Part shown: positions 41,569 to 50,470 of the stretch, one piece after another | Position numbering within the stretch: position 1 is the stretch's first letter | Layout: each line of letters opens with the position of its first letter | Source of the DNA: PCPOR2b sp965220385 | GTDB lineage: Bacteria; Poribacteria; WGA-4E; PCPOR2b | Assembly: GCA_965220385.1 (NCBI GenBank) | Contig: OZ244825.1 | Coordinates: 5,332,001-5,396,000 of the forward strand | Length of the DNA: 64,000 nucleotides | Reading direction: 5' to 3' | Notes under the pieces: generated by a model | The model's database searches: none | Told to the model about the DNA's origin: nothing | What the model saw: only the letters and a program-made list of their open reading frames with translations | Made by a program: the position numbers and the translations under genes

Positions 41569-43044
41569 ATGACGCAAAATATTACAAAGACTCACGATTC
41601 CCTTAAGATCAAAGCTTGCCTTCCTCTGACCATTCTTATCCTTTTTTGGTATTGCATGACCATAGCCTTTGCTGCGCCGGAGCGGGACCTGAACCTCGCA
41701 ATAGCGGGTATTGCAGATGAGGTTATCGCGAAAATTCCGAAGGAGTCCAGCGAGGATAGAATTGCGCTGATCCCCCTAAGCACAACAGAACCGGATCTAA
41801 AAACAGTGAGCCGTGTCTTGACAGGTCTGCTCGCTTCTCAATTGGGGGAGGCGATCGGCGAGGCACTTACTGATCCGGGAAATTTAGATTGGCGTCAATA
41901 CCCCACAGATGGCAGTCTGTTAACTCCTGAGCAGGTGAAGCAGTATGGCAAATCCTTGGCATGTCGATGGCTAATCACAGGACGGATCAAAAAGCTCGAT
42001 TTAGTGGTCAATCTCAATCTTTTTCTTTGGGATGTGAAAACAGGATATCTCCGATATGTTGCCAATCGCCAGCTATCCCCTGTTGCTGCGCTGATGGCAC
42101 TCTATACGACCACATCTGCTGTGAACCTTCAACCCTACTTCCTCAAATGGCAAAGCTTGCCGGATGCAGGCTATTTCGCGCTGGCAATTGCGGTTTCAGA
42201 TCCTGATGGAGACGGTTTTAACGAAGTACTGGTTGCGGACGAAAAGCACGTCAAGGTATTGAAATGGAGTGGGGTGGATCTTTGGAAACACTCGAACCTT
42301 TCGGATGCCCAGTATGACATCGGTGGGACACCGATTTTAGTCCAATCTCGGCGGGTAATGCTTGCCGCAGACCGGGATGGGGATGACCGGGATGAGATTT
42401 ATATCGGCATCCCGCCGAATCTAACACGGCGGGTTGAATGGGGCGAGGATACGGAAATAACAACTTTTGCAGAGGACTCGATATTTCTTGCCCAAGGTGG
42501 AGAACGGCTAATTTTTGGGGAAACTGATTCCAATCAACCGGCGTATCGTGGATCGCTGGCAAGTTGTTGGGTGTGGCGTATGGGGAAGATTCACTTGAAA
42601 CACCCGTGTCCCTTGCCTGTCGATTACCACTCCATCGCCACACGGGCGATAGCGATAGATCGATCGACAAGCGAAGTTGCTGTTGTCGATTTAGAGGGAC
42701 ATCTCCAAGTCTATCACATGGACAGCACCACGACACGACTCTCATGGCAAACGCCGCCTGTCTTCGGTGAAGGAATTGCAATCGGAGATCTGAACGGGGA
42801 TGGTACGCCGGAGATTGTTGGGACAGTGAAAAATCTTCCCAGTACCCTCGAATTCTCAGATCAATTTATCATCCTTGAGCAAAAAGGGGATTTGTATGTG
42901 GAGGGTTGGAGAAGTCCGTTGCTTGGTGGGCAAATCGTGGATCTGAAAATTGCCGATGCCGACAATGATGATCTGACCGAACTGATCATTTGCCTCCGCA
43001 GTCAAGAAGGCAGCCAGATCCAGTTTTACGCGCCGACCAAATAA
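41569..43044 (+). CDS. Exported FG-GAP/VCBS-repeat protein with FlgO-like N-terminus
   Basis: A 491-residue protein with a signal peptide (hydrophobic residues 17-35, ending FAA). Residues 40-180 resemble FlgO-like domains (RIALIPLSTTEPDL, LACRWLITGRIKKL). Residues 200-485 contain beta-propeller-type repeats with calcium-binding loops: DPDGDGFNEVLVAD, DRDGDDRDEIYIG, DLNGDGTPEIVG and DADNDDLTELIICL. It is probably periplasmic or on the surface; ligand unknown. TAGGAG lies seven bases before the ATG. The glycosyltransferase begins 13 bases after its stop, so they probably share a transcript. Confidence 0.8.
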   Translation: MTQNITKTHDSLKIKACLPLTILILFWYCMTIAFAAPERDLNLAIAGIADEVIAKIPKESSEDRIALIPLSTTEPDLKTVSRVLTGLLASQLGEAIGEALTDPGNLDWRQYPTDGSLLTPEQVKQYGKSLACRWLITGRIKKLDLVVNLNLFLWDVKTGYLRYVANRQLSPVAALMALYTTTSAVNLQPYFLKWQSLPDAGYFALAIAVSDPDGDGFNEVLVADEKHVKVLKWSGVDLWKHSNLSDAQYDIGGTPILVQSRRVMLAADRDGDDRDEIYIGIPPNLTRRVEWGEDTEITTFAEDSIFLAQGGERLIFGETDSNQPAYRGSLASCWVWRMGKIHLKHPCPLPVDYHSIATRAIAIDRSTSEVAVVDLEGHLQVYHMDSTTTRLSWQTPPVFGEGIAIGDLNGDGTPEIVGTVKNLPSTLEFSDQFIILEQKGDLYVEGWRSPLLGGQIVDLKIADADNDDLTELIICLRSQEGSQIQFYAPTK

Positions 43045-43057
43045 AAAATATGCAACC

Positions 43058-44407
43058 ATGCCGATGGACCATCGACAATCTAAAGAGGATACTACGAAAT
43101 TCCGAATCGTACTGAGCACATGGGGAACGACCGGTGATGTCCAACCGTTTCTCGCCCTCTCCAATCGATTGTCAAAAGAGGGATATGAAGTTCGTGTTTG
43201 CACATCAGAGATCTATCGAGATCGATTTGCCAAATGCGGCGTTGATTTTTATCCTGTCGGTGCTCCTTTTGATTCAGATCGTATGAATCAAGCGATGGAT
43301 ACGATCGTTCAGATCAAGAATCCACTAAAGTCAGCAATCTCCATTGCGAAGGAAGGGCTTCTCTACAAAGCTGACAAGTGGTACGAAGACTGCCTCAGAG
43401 GGGTGGAAGGGTATGACCTTGCAATCTGCCATGCGGCAGATGTACCGGGTCAGGAAGCGGCAATCCGACACAATCTACCGTGGATCACGGTCAGCTATTG
43501 GCCCGGCTTTGTTAAGACCCGCTATGAGCCTCCATTCCCGATACCGAACCTTGGTGCACCGTCAAATACACTATTTTGGAAGATAGCTGATCTACTGATG
43601 CGAAAGCAGGTCGATCCGCTGTTCAACAGTTTTATTACCTCCATCGGCGGCAGGAAACGGGAGTGCATCGGTTTAGAGGGTATGTATTCTCCGGGGTTGA
43701 ATCTGATCGCTGCATCGCCGAGTGTCACCAAACCCTCGCCCGACCTACCCAGTAACCATAAATTTACAGGCGCATGGTTTTTTGATGAACCTGATTACGA
43801 GACTCCTCCAGCCCTTCAGGAATTTTTGGATCAAGGATCGCCGCCAATTGTCATCACCTTCGGTTCGGTAGGGGGAAGCAGAAATATCGAGACCACAAAC
43901 ATCCTCGTCGAAGCGGTGGAACGCGCCGGTCAGCGTGCAATCATTCAGACAGGTTGGGGGCATCTTGGGTTGGAGAACCCACCTGAAAATATCTGTCTTG
44001 TCGGATATGTCCCTCACAATTTCCTGTTTCGCCAGGGGTGTTGCGTCATCCATCACGGCGGCGCGGGCACGACCGCCGCAGCGTGTCGAGCTGGCGTACC
44101 CTCCATCACTGTCCCCCACTGGGCGGATCAGCCCTATTGGGGATGCACCTTACGCAAAATCGGTGTTGCTCCGAAACCGCTCCATCGCCAAGACATGACC
44201 CCCAAACGGTTAGCAAAGCGTATCAACCAGGTTATCTCTTCTCGATCGATGGCGGAGAAGGCAAAGACATTGATGCAGCAAATTGAGATGGAAGATGGTT
44301 TGACAACCGCTGTCAGGCTAATAGAAGCGTTCGCTACCGAAGTTTGCCCGACTGACATCAAACATGGTGGTCGAAAAGATTCTGGTCTTCAGCTGGAACG
44401 TGATTGA
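43058..44407 (+). CDS. UGT-type glycosyltransferase (sterol glucosyltransferase-like)
   Basis: A 449-residue GT-B glycosyltransferase of the GT1/GT28 type. The N-terminus (STWGTTGDVQPFLALSNRL) is the first donor-independent fold, and the C-terminal donor site is present as VIHHGGAGTTAAACRAGVPS followed by PHWADQPYWG. Similar enzymes glucosylate sterols, macrolides or hopanoid-like lipids. The acceptor is not known. It follows the exported FG-GAP protein by 13 bases; no ribosome site is clear, which suits translational coupling. Confidence 0.88.
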   Translation: MPMDHRQSKEDTTKFRIVLSTWGTTGDVQPFLALSNRLSKEGYEVRVCTSEIYRDRFAKCGVDFYPVGAPFDSDRMNQAMDTIVQIKNPLKSAISIAKEGLLYKADKWYEDCLRGVEGYDLAICHAADVPGQEAAIRHNLPWITVSYWPGFVKTRYEPPFPIPNLGAPSNTLFWKIADLLMRKQVDPLFNSFITSIGGRKRECIGLEGMYSPGLNLIAASPSVTKPSPDLPSNHKFTGAWFFDEPDYETPPALQEFLDQGSPPIVITFGSVGGSRNIETTNILVEAVERAGQRAIIQTGWGHLGLENPPENICLVGYVPHNFLFRQGCCVIHHGGAGTTAAACRAGVPSITVPHWADQPYWGCTLRKIGVAPKPLHRQDMTPKRLAKRINQVISSRSMAEKAKTLMQQIEMEDGLTTAVRLIEAFATEVCPTDIKHGGRKDSGLQLERD

Positions 44408-44547
44408 CTATATGGCGAGGGGCAAGCCATTTTCACTTGAGGATTTTCTGATGTTTGGCTATAATCAAATGCGTGAGTCAATGCTGATAGTTCCAATCGT
44501 TGGTGAAGCAAATCTCAATTCTTTTATAAGCAGAGGAGGGGTTCAGA

Positions 44548-45237
44548 TTGAGGAAAAAAGCGGTGGTGCTTTTGAGCGGGGGACTTGATTCCGCGACGAT
44601 ACTCGCTATCGCACAATCCCAAGGGTACGATGTATATACCATGAGCTTCCGGTACGGTCAGCGACACGTCGTGGAGCTCGATAGCGCAAAGCAGATCTCA
44701 GAGAAGATGGGAGCGAAAAAGCATGTCGTTGTCGATATAGATTTGCGTGCGTTTGGTGGATCTGCGTTGACGGATGATATTGAAGTGCCCAAAGAGCGAT
44801 CGGACCAGGAAATCGGCACGGGTATTCCAATCACCTACGTTCCCGCACGAAATACGATATTCCTCTCTTTTGCGCTCGCTTGGGCAGAGACATTGGAGGT
44901 CGATACGATCTTCATCGGTGTTAATGCACTTGATTACAGCGGATATCCCGACTGTAGACCAGAGTATATTGAAGCGTATCAGAGGATGGCAAATCTGGCA
45001 ACAAAGGCAGGGATTGAAGGTACAGCGCAGCTAAAGGTTCACACCCCGCTCATCTCAATGACTAAAGCGCAAATTATACAAAAGGGCACAGAACTTGGCG
45101 TTGACTATGGACTCACCCTTAGCTGCTACGATCCCGATCCGGAAGGTAGAGCGTGTGGCACTTGTGATAGTTGCTTGTTACGGATAAAGGGGTTTGAGGA
45201 AGCGGGTGTCCCGGATCCAACAATTTACGGAACTTGA
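44548..45237 (+). CDS. queC: 7-cyano-7-deazaguanine synthase
   Basis: A 229-residue QueC, which makes preQ0 from carboxy-deazaguanine and ammonia with ATP, for tRNA queuosine. The PP-loop SGGLDSATILA is at residues 10-20, FRYGQRH and PARNTIFLS follow, and the C-terminal zinc site is given by CYDPDPEGRACGTCDSCLLR (four Cys). The start is TTG with AGGAGG eight bases upstream. Other queuosine genes are not in the window. No preQ1 riboswitch was recognised in the 140 bases before it. Confidence 0.95.
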   Translation: MRKKAVVLLSGGLDSATILAIAQSQGYDVYTMSFRYGQRHVVELDSAKQISEKMGAKKHVVVDIDLRAFGGSALTDDIEVPKERSDQEIGTGIPITYVPARNTIFLSFALAWAETLEVDTIFIGVNALDYSGYPDCRPEYIEAYQRMANLATKAGIEGTAQLKVHTPLISMTKAQIIQKGTELGVDYGLTLSCYDPDPEGRACGTCDSCLLRIKGFEEAGVPDPTIYGT

Positions 45238-45383
45238 GGCATACAAGGATTGAATGACGTTGATAAGAAATAGTAAGTTTTTCACTTTTACCCAATCCCC
45301 CGTGGATTTTTCTGCATTCTACATTAAAGGTTCTCAATCTGTTTTCCCCACGATGTCCCATCCAACCTACGAAAGGAATTGCA

Positions 45384-46331
45384 ATGCCCAACCCAAAAGT
45401 ACTCATTGCAAGCCGTCAAACACCAGAAGTTGAGGCGATGCTTAACGATGCGCCGTCGGAGGTCGAAATACACTTCCTGCCACAGGGAGAACAACTTGGT
45501 GATCACCTCGCCGAAATTGAGATCATTTACGGGTCAATCGGCGAAGCGGATTTCCCGAAAGCCAGCTCATTGCAATGGGTGCATCAGCCACATGCAGGGG
45601 TTGAAGGCTTCATGTACCCCGCTTTCAAAGCGAGCGATGTAGTGTTGACAAATTGTCGAAGGTTGTACGGACAACAGATTTCTGAGCACGCGTTTGCGCT
45701 CTTGCTCTCACTCACACGCAGCATCCCAGCGCAACTGGAGTTTATGAAACGCAAGCACTGGGAACGTGTGCCGTGTATCGAATTGGCAGGGATGACAATG
45801 GGGATCTTGGGGCTTGGCGGCATCGGTCGCGCAGTCGCCGCGAGAGCAAAAGCATTCGAGTTGAATGTGATTGCTGTTGATCCAGAGCCTATTGAAAAGC
45901 CAGATGCGGTGAGCCAGCTTGGGAAGTTAGATTGGTTGCCCGAATTCATGGCGCAATCCAACGTGGTGATGGTTTGTTGTCCAAGCACTCCCGAAACCCA
46001 TAAACTCCTGTCACACGAGCAGTTTAATCGACTGCCTGATGGAAGTTACCTCGTCAACGTCAGTCGCGGGAGGATTATTGATGAAGAAGCCTTAATCGCC
46101 GCGCTTCGGAGCGGTAAATTGGCAGCAGCGGGGTTGGACGTAACCTACACGGAGCCGTGTCCGCCGGAAAGCCCACTATGGACCGAACCTAACGTAATCT
46201 TGACTGGCCATAGTGCGGGGGCATCGCAACACATCCGTGCGCGTGCCATGCAGCTGTTTGTTGACAACTTACACCGCTTCGTCAAGGGCGAATCGTTAGA
46301 AAATGTTGTAGATAAACAAAAGGGATACTAA
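45384..46331 (+). CDS. D-2-hydroxyacid dehydrogenase
   Basis: A 315-residue D-isomer-specific 2-hydroxyacid dehydrogenase. The NAD-binding motif GILGLGGIGRAVAAR is near residues 138-152, the catalytic Arg is in NVSRGRIIDEEAL near 230, Glu is in VTYTEPCPPE and His in LTGHSAGAS. The N-terminal catalytic half is short and less typical. Substrate is unknown (glyoxylate/hydroxypyruvate or a sugar-derived 2-oxoacid). AAAGGAA precedes the ATG. It heads the glycan cluster, followed after 65 bases by a Gfo/Idh gene. Confidence 0.88.
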   Translation: MPNPKVLIASRQTPEVEAMLNDAPSEVEIHFLPQGEQLGDHLAEIEIIYGSIGEADFPKASSLQWVHQPHAGVEGFMYPAFKASDVVLTNCRRLYGQQISEHAFALLLSLTRSIPAQLEFMKRKHWERVPCIELAGMTMGILGLGGIGRAVAARAKAFELNVIAVDPEPIEKPDAVSQLGKLDWLPEFMAQSNVVMVCCPSTPETHKLLSHEQFNRLPDGSYLVNVSRGRIIDEEALIAALRSGKLAAAGLDVTYTEPCPPESPLWTEPNVILTGHSAGASQHIRARAMQLFVDNLHRFVKGESLENVVDKQKGY

Positions 46332-46396
46332 GGACTGGCAACAAACTTGCTATTCGTCAGAAAGGTTTACTAAAAAGTGTGGGTTGAAATAACGGC

Positions 46397-47419
46397 ATGA
46401 AAAGATCCGAGATCTCCCTTGGAATGGTTGGCTTAGGATACTGGGGACCAAATCTGCTTCGGAACTTCGATCAACTGCCCGATTGTTGCGTCAGAGTTTG
46501 CTGTGACCTTGATGCCACTCGGCTCGCTCAGGCACAGCAGCAATATCCGTATCTTAGGACCACTGATAACTATGACGACCTGTTGGACGACCCCGATCTT
46601 GACGCGATTGTTATCGCAACGCCTGCGCCCACACATTACGCTTTTGCCCTGAAAGCGCTTCAGCACGGCAAACACCTTTTCATCGAAAAGCCGTTAACAT
46701 TGGAGGTCCAACACGCTGTCGAACTGGTCAAACTTTCTGAGGATACGGATCGAATCCTGATGGTTGGCCATCTAATGGAATACCATCCGGCGATTGAAAA
46801 ACTGAAGGACCTTATCCAGTCGGGGGAACTGGGACAGATCCATTATCTCTATGCGCAGCGGGTCAACTTGGGACGCATCCGCCACGACGAAAACGCGATG
46901 TGGAGTCTCGCTCCTCACGATTTATCCGTCGCCATGTACCTGCTTGATGCGGAACCGGAAAACGTTTCCGCGCGTGGGGCAGCCTATCTGCAAGATGGGA
47001 TCGATGATGTGGTCTTCGTCAACCTTCAATTTCCCGGTGGGGTAATGGCTCATATCCAACTGAGTTGGTTAGACCCCCATAAACTCCGCTTAACAACAAT
47101 TGTTGGCAGTGAAAAAATGGTCGTTTTTGACGACATGGAAACCACAGAAATGGTCAAAATTTACAATAAAGGGGTCGATCACAACGGGGGCTATACCTCC
47201 TATGGCGAAGCTTTGAGTCCGCGATTTGGTGATGTCACAATACCGTATATCAAAATGACGGAGCCGCTCAAGTTGGAATGTCAACACTTCCTCGATTGTG
47301 TTATGAACCACCGCAAGCCCAGAAGCGACGGCAGGGATGGACTTCGCGTTGTGCGAGTCCTACAAGCGGCACAGCAATCGCGTAACCGGAACGGTGAACC
47401 GGTAAACATCAAAATGTGA
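46397..47419 (+). CDS. Gfo/Idh/MocA oxidoreductase (WbpB-like, nucleotide-sugar)
   Basis: A 340-residue dehydrogenase with MVGLGYWGPNLLRNF for NAD and IEKPLTLE near residue 96. The form of the Rossmann motif (GYWGPN) and context next to a left-handed-helix acetyltransferase and a DegT aminotransferase resemble WbpB, which oxidises C3 of UDP-GlcNAc-uronate in the pathway to 2,3-diacetamido sugars. The last step genes WbpD-like and WbpE-like follow, but a WbpA-like dehydrogenase is not in the window, so the sugar may differ. The gene is followed after 42 bases by the acetyltransferase. Confidence 0.88.
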   Translation: MKRSEISLGMVGLGYWGPNLLRNFDQLPDCCVRVCCDLDATRLAQAQQQYPYLRTTDNYDDLLDDPDLDAIVIATPAPTHYAFALKALQHGKHLFIEKPLTLEVQHAVELVKLSEDTDRILMVGHLMEYHPAIEKLKDLIQSGELGQIHYLYAQRVNLGRIRHDENAMWSLAPHDLSVAMYLLDAEPENVSARGAAYLQDGIDDVVFVNLQFPGGVMAHIQLSWLDPHKLRLTTIVGSEKMVVFDDMETTEMVKIYNKGVDHNGGYTSYGEALSPRFGDVTIPYIKMTEPLKLECQHFLDCVMNHRKPRSDGRDGLRVVRVLQAAQQSRNRNGEPVNIKM

Positions 47420-47461
47420 TGTATAATCGGAGTGTCTACGTCGTCGAGAAAGGGGAACTAT

Positions 47462-48043
47462 ATGGAAAAATCCTATTTTGTTCATGAATCCTCTTATATC
47501 GATAAACCGGTTTCGATTGGTGATGGCACTAAGATTTGGCATTTCTGCCACATTATGAAGGACAGCCAAATCGGGCGCAACTGTACACTCGGGCAGAACG
47601 TCAATATTGATAGCGGCGTGTGCGTCGGAAATAACGTTAAGATCCAAAACAATGTCTCTGTCTATAAAAAGGTCACCATCGAAGACGACGTTTTTTGCGG
47701 TCCTTCAGTGGTGTTCACGAACGTTATTAATCCAAGAAGCGCTATTCCCAGAACGATTGACGAATATGATTCCACGTTGGTAAAACGTGGCGCAACAGTT
47801 GGTGCCAATGCGACGGTTGTCTGCGGCGTTACTATCGGCGAATATGCCTTCATCGGCGCAGGGGCTGTGGTAACACGGGATGTGCCAGACTACGCCTTAG
47901 TCTACGGCAATCCTGCGCGGCAACACGGTTGGATGTGCCAATGTGGAACCCGTTTAGAACTAACAGACAATTTCGCACACTGCGATGGCTGTCAGCGAAA
48001 ATATCAGTATCACAATAATCGACTTACATTGCCCAATTATTAA
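47462..48043 (+). CDS. Left-handed beta-helix acetyltransferase (WbpD-like)
   Basis: A 193-residue hexapeptide-repeat acyltransferase. Repeats run from about residue 10 to 145 (SIGDGTKIWHFCHI, TLGQNVNIDSGVCVGNNVKI, GATVGANATVVCG, IGEYAFIGAGAVV), with the coenzyme A end at VYGNPARQHGWM. It is probably the N-acetyltransferase for a 3-amino-nucleotide sugar, trimeric and cytoplasmic. The C-terminal 40 residues add a small zinc-ribbon-like tail with two CxxC/CxC pairs (MCQCGTRL and HCDGCQRKY), common in one branch of the family. A start ten codons upstream was rejected because GGGG sits before ATG 47462. Confidence 0.88.
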   Translation: MEKSYFVHESSYIDKPVSIGDGTKIWHFCHIMKDSQIGRNCTLGQNVNIDSGVCVGNNVKIQNNVSVYKKVTIEDDVFCGPSVVFTNVINPRSAIPRTIDEYDSTLVKRGATVGANATVVCGVTIGEYAFIGAGAVVTRDVPDYALVYGNPARQHGWMCQCGTRLELTDNFAHCDGCQRKYQYHNNRLTLPNY

Positions 48044-48050
48044 AAAATCA

Positions 48051-48266
48051 CCACCGAGGCGCAGAGAGCACAGAGAAACCGAGTTTTTTCTTGAAAACTT
48101 GGTTTCTGTTGCACGATTTCTTTACATGAGCGAAACAGGAAACCGGAAAATCCCGATGAATCGAGAACCCTCGCTTTGCGGGACGGTAAGCCTCCACGGG
48201 TCTGCGTGAACCACCACGAATGATTCACGTTTGATTTTTACCTCTGCGTTCTCTGTGTCTCTGCGG
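48051..48266. repeat. Type D palindromic element with cagagacacagag-type ends
   Basis: Left ACCGAGGCGCAGAGAGCACA and right CTCTGTGTCTCTGCGGT are inverted repeats. Inside are AAACCGAGTTTT/AAAACTTGGTTT and a CCCGATGAATCGAG unit. A CTGTGTCTCTGTGG fragment of the same end lies at 440-453. It separates the acetyltransferase from the epimerase, interrupting the glycan operon. Confidence 0.7.
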
Positions 48267-48275
48267 TAAAGTGTT

Positions 48276-49277
48276 ATGGAGTTAAAAAATAAACGCATCT
48301 TAGTTATTGGTGGAGCCGGCTTTATCGGGAGCCATGTCGTTGATCAGTTGATCGAGACAGACGTTGCTGAGATTATTGTCTATGATAATTTCACGCGCGG
48401 GATCCAAGAAAATTTGCGGGAAGTGCTGAGGGATTCCAGAGTTTCGGTATATCCCCACGGCGGCGATATACTGCACCGCGATATATTAGAGTCTGCCATG
48501 GAAGGAGTCCACGGCGTATTTCATCTGGCAGCGCTTTGGCTGTTACATTGCCATGAATACCCACGTTCCGCTTTCGAAGTCAACGTTGGAGGCACCTTCA
48601 ACGTGCTAGAAGCGGCAATTAGACAGGGAGTAGAGCGCGTGGTCTATTCCTCCTCTGCTTCAGTATACGGCGATGCTATCGAGCTACCTATGACGGAGGA
48701 GCATCCCTATAACAACTACACCTTTTACGGAGCAACCAAGATCGCCGGTGAGCAGATGTTTAAGGCGTTAGGGCATCGCTACGATCTGGATTGGGTAGGA
48801 TTGCGTTATATGAACGCCTACGGTCCCCGCCAAGATTATAAGGGAGCTTATACCGCTGTCATGATGAAGATTCTCGATCGCATCGATCAGGGATTGCCGC
48901 CGATTGTTTACGGGGATGGCGGTCAGCAGTACGACTTCATCTACGTGAGCGATATCGCCCGTGCAAACGTTTGCGCCATGCAGGCTGATGTGACCGGCAA
49001 AAACTACAATGTTGGACGGGGTATCGGTACATCAATCAAAGCGTTGACGGAGTTGTTGCTACGGTTGACAGATAGCGATCTTGAGATTCAATATGAACCC
49101 GCCGGTCAAACCTTTGTAACGAATCGGATCGGCTCTACCCAGGCTGCCGAACAGGATTTAGGTTTCCAGTGGCAGGTCGATATAGAGGATGGGATGCGCC
49201 GATTGATAGATTGGCGGGACGCTGATAAAAAAGGCGGTGCTACCGTTGAAGTCCCGCGAAGCGAGGATCCTCGATGA
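48276..49277 (+). CDS. NAD-dependent nucleotide-sugar epimerase/dehydratase
   Basis: A 333-residue extended SDR. GGAGFIGSHVVDQLI binds NAD, the catalytic Ser is in VVYSSSASVYG near residue 125, and FYGATKIAGE supplies Tyr and Lys near 150. It resembles UDP-glucose/GlcNAc 4-epimerases. The C-terminal 10 residues (from VEVPRSEDPR) are encoded by a palindromic repeat that bridges to the next gene, and the stop TGA overlaps the next ATG (ATGA). The start follows the type D element by ten bases with no clear ribosome site. Confidence 0.9.
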   Translation: MELKNKRILVIGGAGFIGSHVVDQLIETDVAEIIVYDNFTRGIQENLREVLRDSRVSVYPHGGDILHRDILESAMEGVHGVFHLAALWLLHCHEYPRSAFEVNVGGTFNVLEAAIRQGVERVVYSSSASVYGDAIELPMTEEHPYNNYTFYGATKIAGEQMFKALGHRYDLDWVGLRYMNAYGPRQDYKGAYTAVMMKILDRIDQGLPPIVYGDGGQQYDFIYVSDIARANVCAMQADVTGKNYNVGRGIGTSIKALTELLLRLTDSDLEIQYEPAGQTFVTNRIGSTQAAEQDLGFQWQVDIEDGMRRLIDWRDADKKGGATVEVPRSEDPR

Positions 49278-49286
49278 AATCGGGAG
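49248..49286. repeat. Palindrome spanning the epimerase stop and aminotransferase start
   Basis: TCCCG and CGGGA close a unit with GAGGATCCTC at its centre, related to the one at 38292. It encodes the end of the epimerase, creates the ATGA overlap, and encodes the first residues (MKSGDE) of the aminotransferase. Confidence 0.7.
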
Positions 49287-50467
49287 ATGAAACAACACCT
49301 CAAGAGATACCAATCACCAAACCGTTTTTCGGTCCAGAGGAGGAGGCTGCGATCCGCGCTCCCTTACACAGCGGTTGGGTGGTTCAGGGACCATTTGTCA
49401 AAGAATTTGAGGAAAGGTTTTCAGCCTTCACAGAATCCCCCTTTTCGATTGCGACCAGTTCCTGCACAACGGCGCTGCATATGGCCGTCGCTGCGTTAGG
49501 ATTGCAGCCCGGTGACGAAGTCATTGTACCTGCTTTCACATGGATTTCCACCGCCAACGTGGTAGAGTACATGGGGGCAAAACCGGTCTTCTGCGATATT
49601 GACTTATCCACATTCAATATAGATGTGGTGGGGATTGAAGAGCTGATTACGCCCAGAACGGTGGGCATCATCCCGGTCCATCTGTTTGGACTTTGCGCGG
49701 AGATGCAGCCAATCGAGGAGATCGCCCGAAAACATGGTCTATGGGTTGTGGAGGACGCTGCATGTGGGTTCGGTGCCCGGTATCACGGGAAACATGCAGG
49801 GACCTTCGGCGAGATGGGTTGTTTCAGCTTCCACCCGCGTAAATCTATCACCACCGGCGAAGGCGGCATGATCACAACGCAGCGCGAGGACTTTGACCAA
49901 CTGACGCGCACCTTGCGAGATCACGGTGCTTCGCGTTCCGATCTCTCACGCCACACGGGAAAAGCCGGGTTTCTGTTGTCGGAGTATAATCACCTCGGCT
50001 ATAACTACCGCATGACAGACATCCAAGGCGCACTCGGTTGTGCACAGATGGATCGGGCTTCATGGATTCTGAAAACACGCTCTCAACTTGCTCTGCACTA
50101 TAATCAGCTACTGGCTGAGACAGAATGGTTGGAAACACCCAGAGTTCCTCACGGCTTCGTCCACGGATATCAGGCTTATGTTTGCTTGTTCTGTCCTGAA
50201 GAACCTACCCTGAACAACGTGGATCGACTCCATCGACAGCGTAACGAACTGATGATGCAGCTGGAAACAAAAGGAATTGCGACCCGCCAAGGCACCCACG
50301 CACCAGTCCTCCAAGGCTACTATACCAAAAAATACGCACTACGAACTGAGCAGTTTCCCAACGCTTATTTGGCAGATCGGCTGGGATTGACGCTGCCGCT
50401 CTATGCACAGATGACTGAAGCTGAACAGGCGTTGGTATGTCAGAGCCTAAAGCAGGCCAAGAGTTAA
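49274..50467 (+). CDS. DegT/DnrJ/EryC1/StrS aminotransferase (WbpE-like)
   Basis: A 397-residue PLP aminotransferase for nucleotide sugars. SSCTTALHMAVAAL is the phosphate-binding part, VEDAACGFGARY carries the Asp that binds PLP nitrogen, and FHPRKSITTGEGG holds the PLP Lys in the usual HPxK form. It is likely to aminate a 3-keto or 4-keto sugar made by the upstream oxidoreductase or epimerase, and the acetyltransferase would then acylate it. Its start overlaps the epimerase stop by four bases. The next gene begins after three bases. Confidence 0.92.
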   Translation: MKSGDETTPQEIPITKPFFGPEEEAAIRAPLHSGWVVQGPFVKEFEERFSAFTESPFSIATSSCTTALHMAVAALGLQPGDEVIVPAFTWISTANVVEYMGAKPVFCDIDLSTFNIDVVGIEELITPRTVGIIPVHLFGLCAEMQPIEEIARKHGLWVVEDAACGFGARYHGKHAGTFGEMGCFSFHPRKSITTGEGGMITTQREDFDQLTRTLRDHGASRSDLSRHTGKAGFLLSEYNHLGYNYRMTDIQGALGCAQMDRASWILKTRSQLALHYNQLLAETEWLETPRVPHGFVHGYQAYVCLFCPEEPTLNNVDRLHRQRNELMMQLETKGIATRQGTHAPVLQGYYTKKYALRTEQFPNAYLADRLGLTLPLYAQMTEAEQALVCQSLKQAKS

Positions 50468-50470
50468 ATT

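Noticed and set aside
44408..44547. preQ1 riboswitch before queC
   Set aside because: No pseudoknot-type preQ1 signature could be seen in the 140 bases.
44364..44588. A 74-codon frame between the glycosyltransferase and queC
   Set aside because: It overlaps both neighbours, has no clear ribosome site and matches nothing; the TTG start of queC with AGGAGG explains the region.
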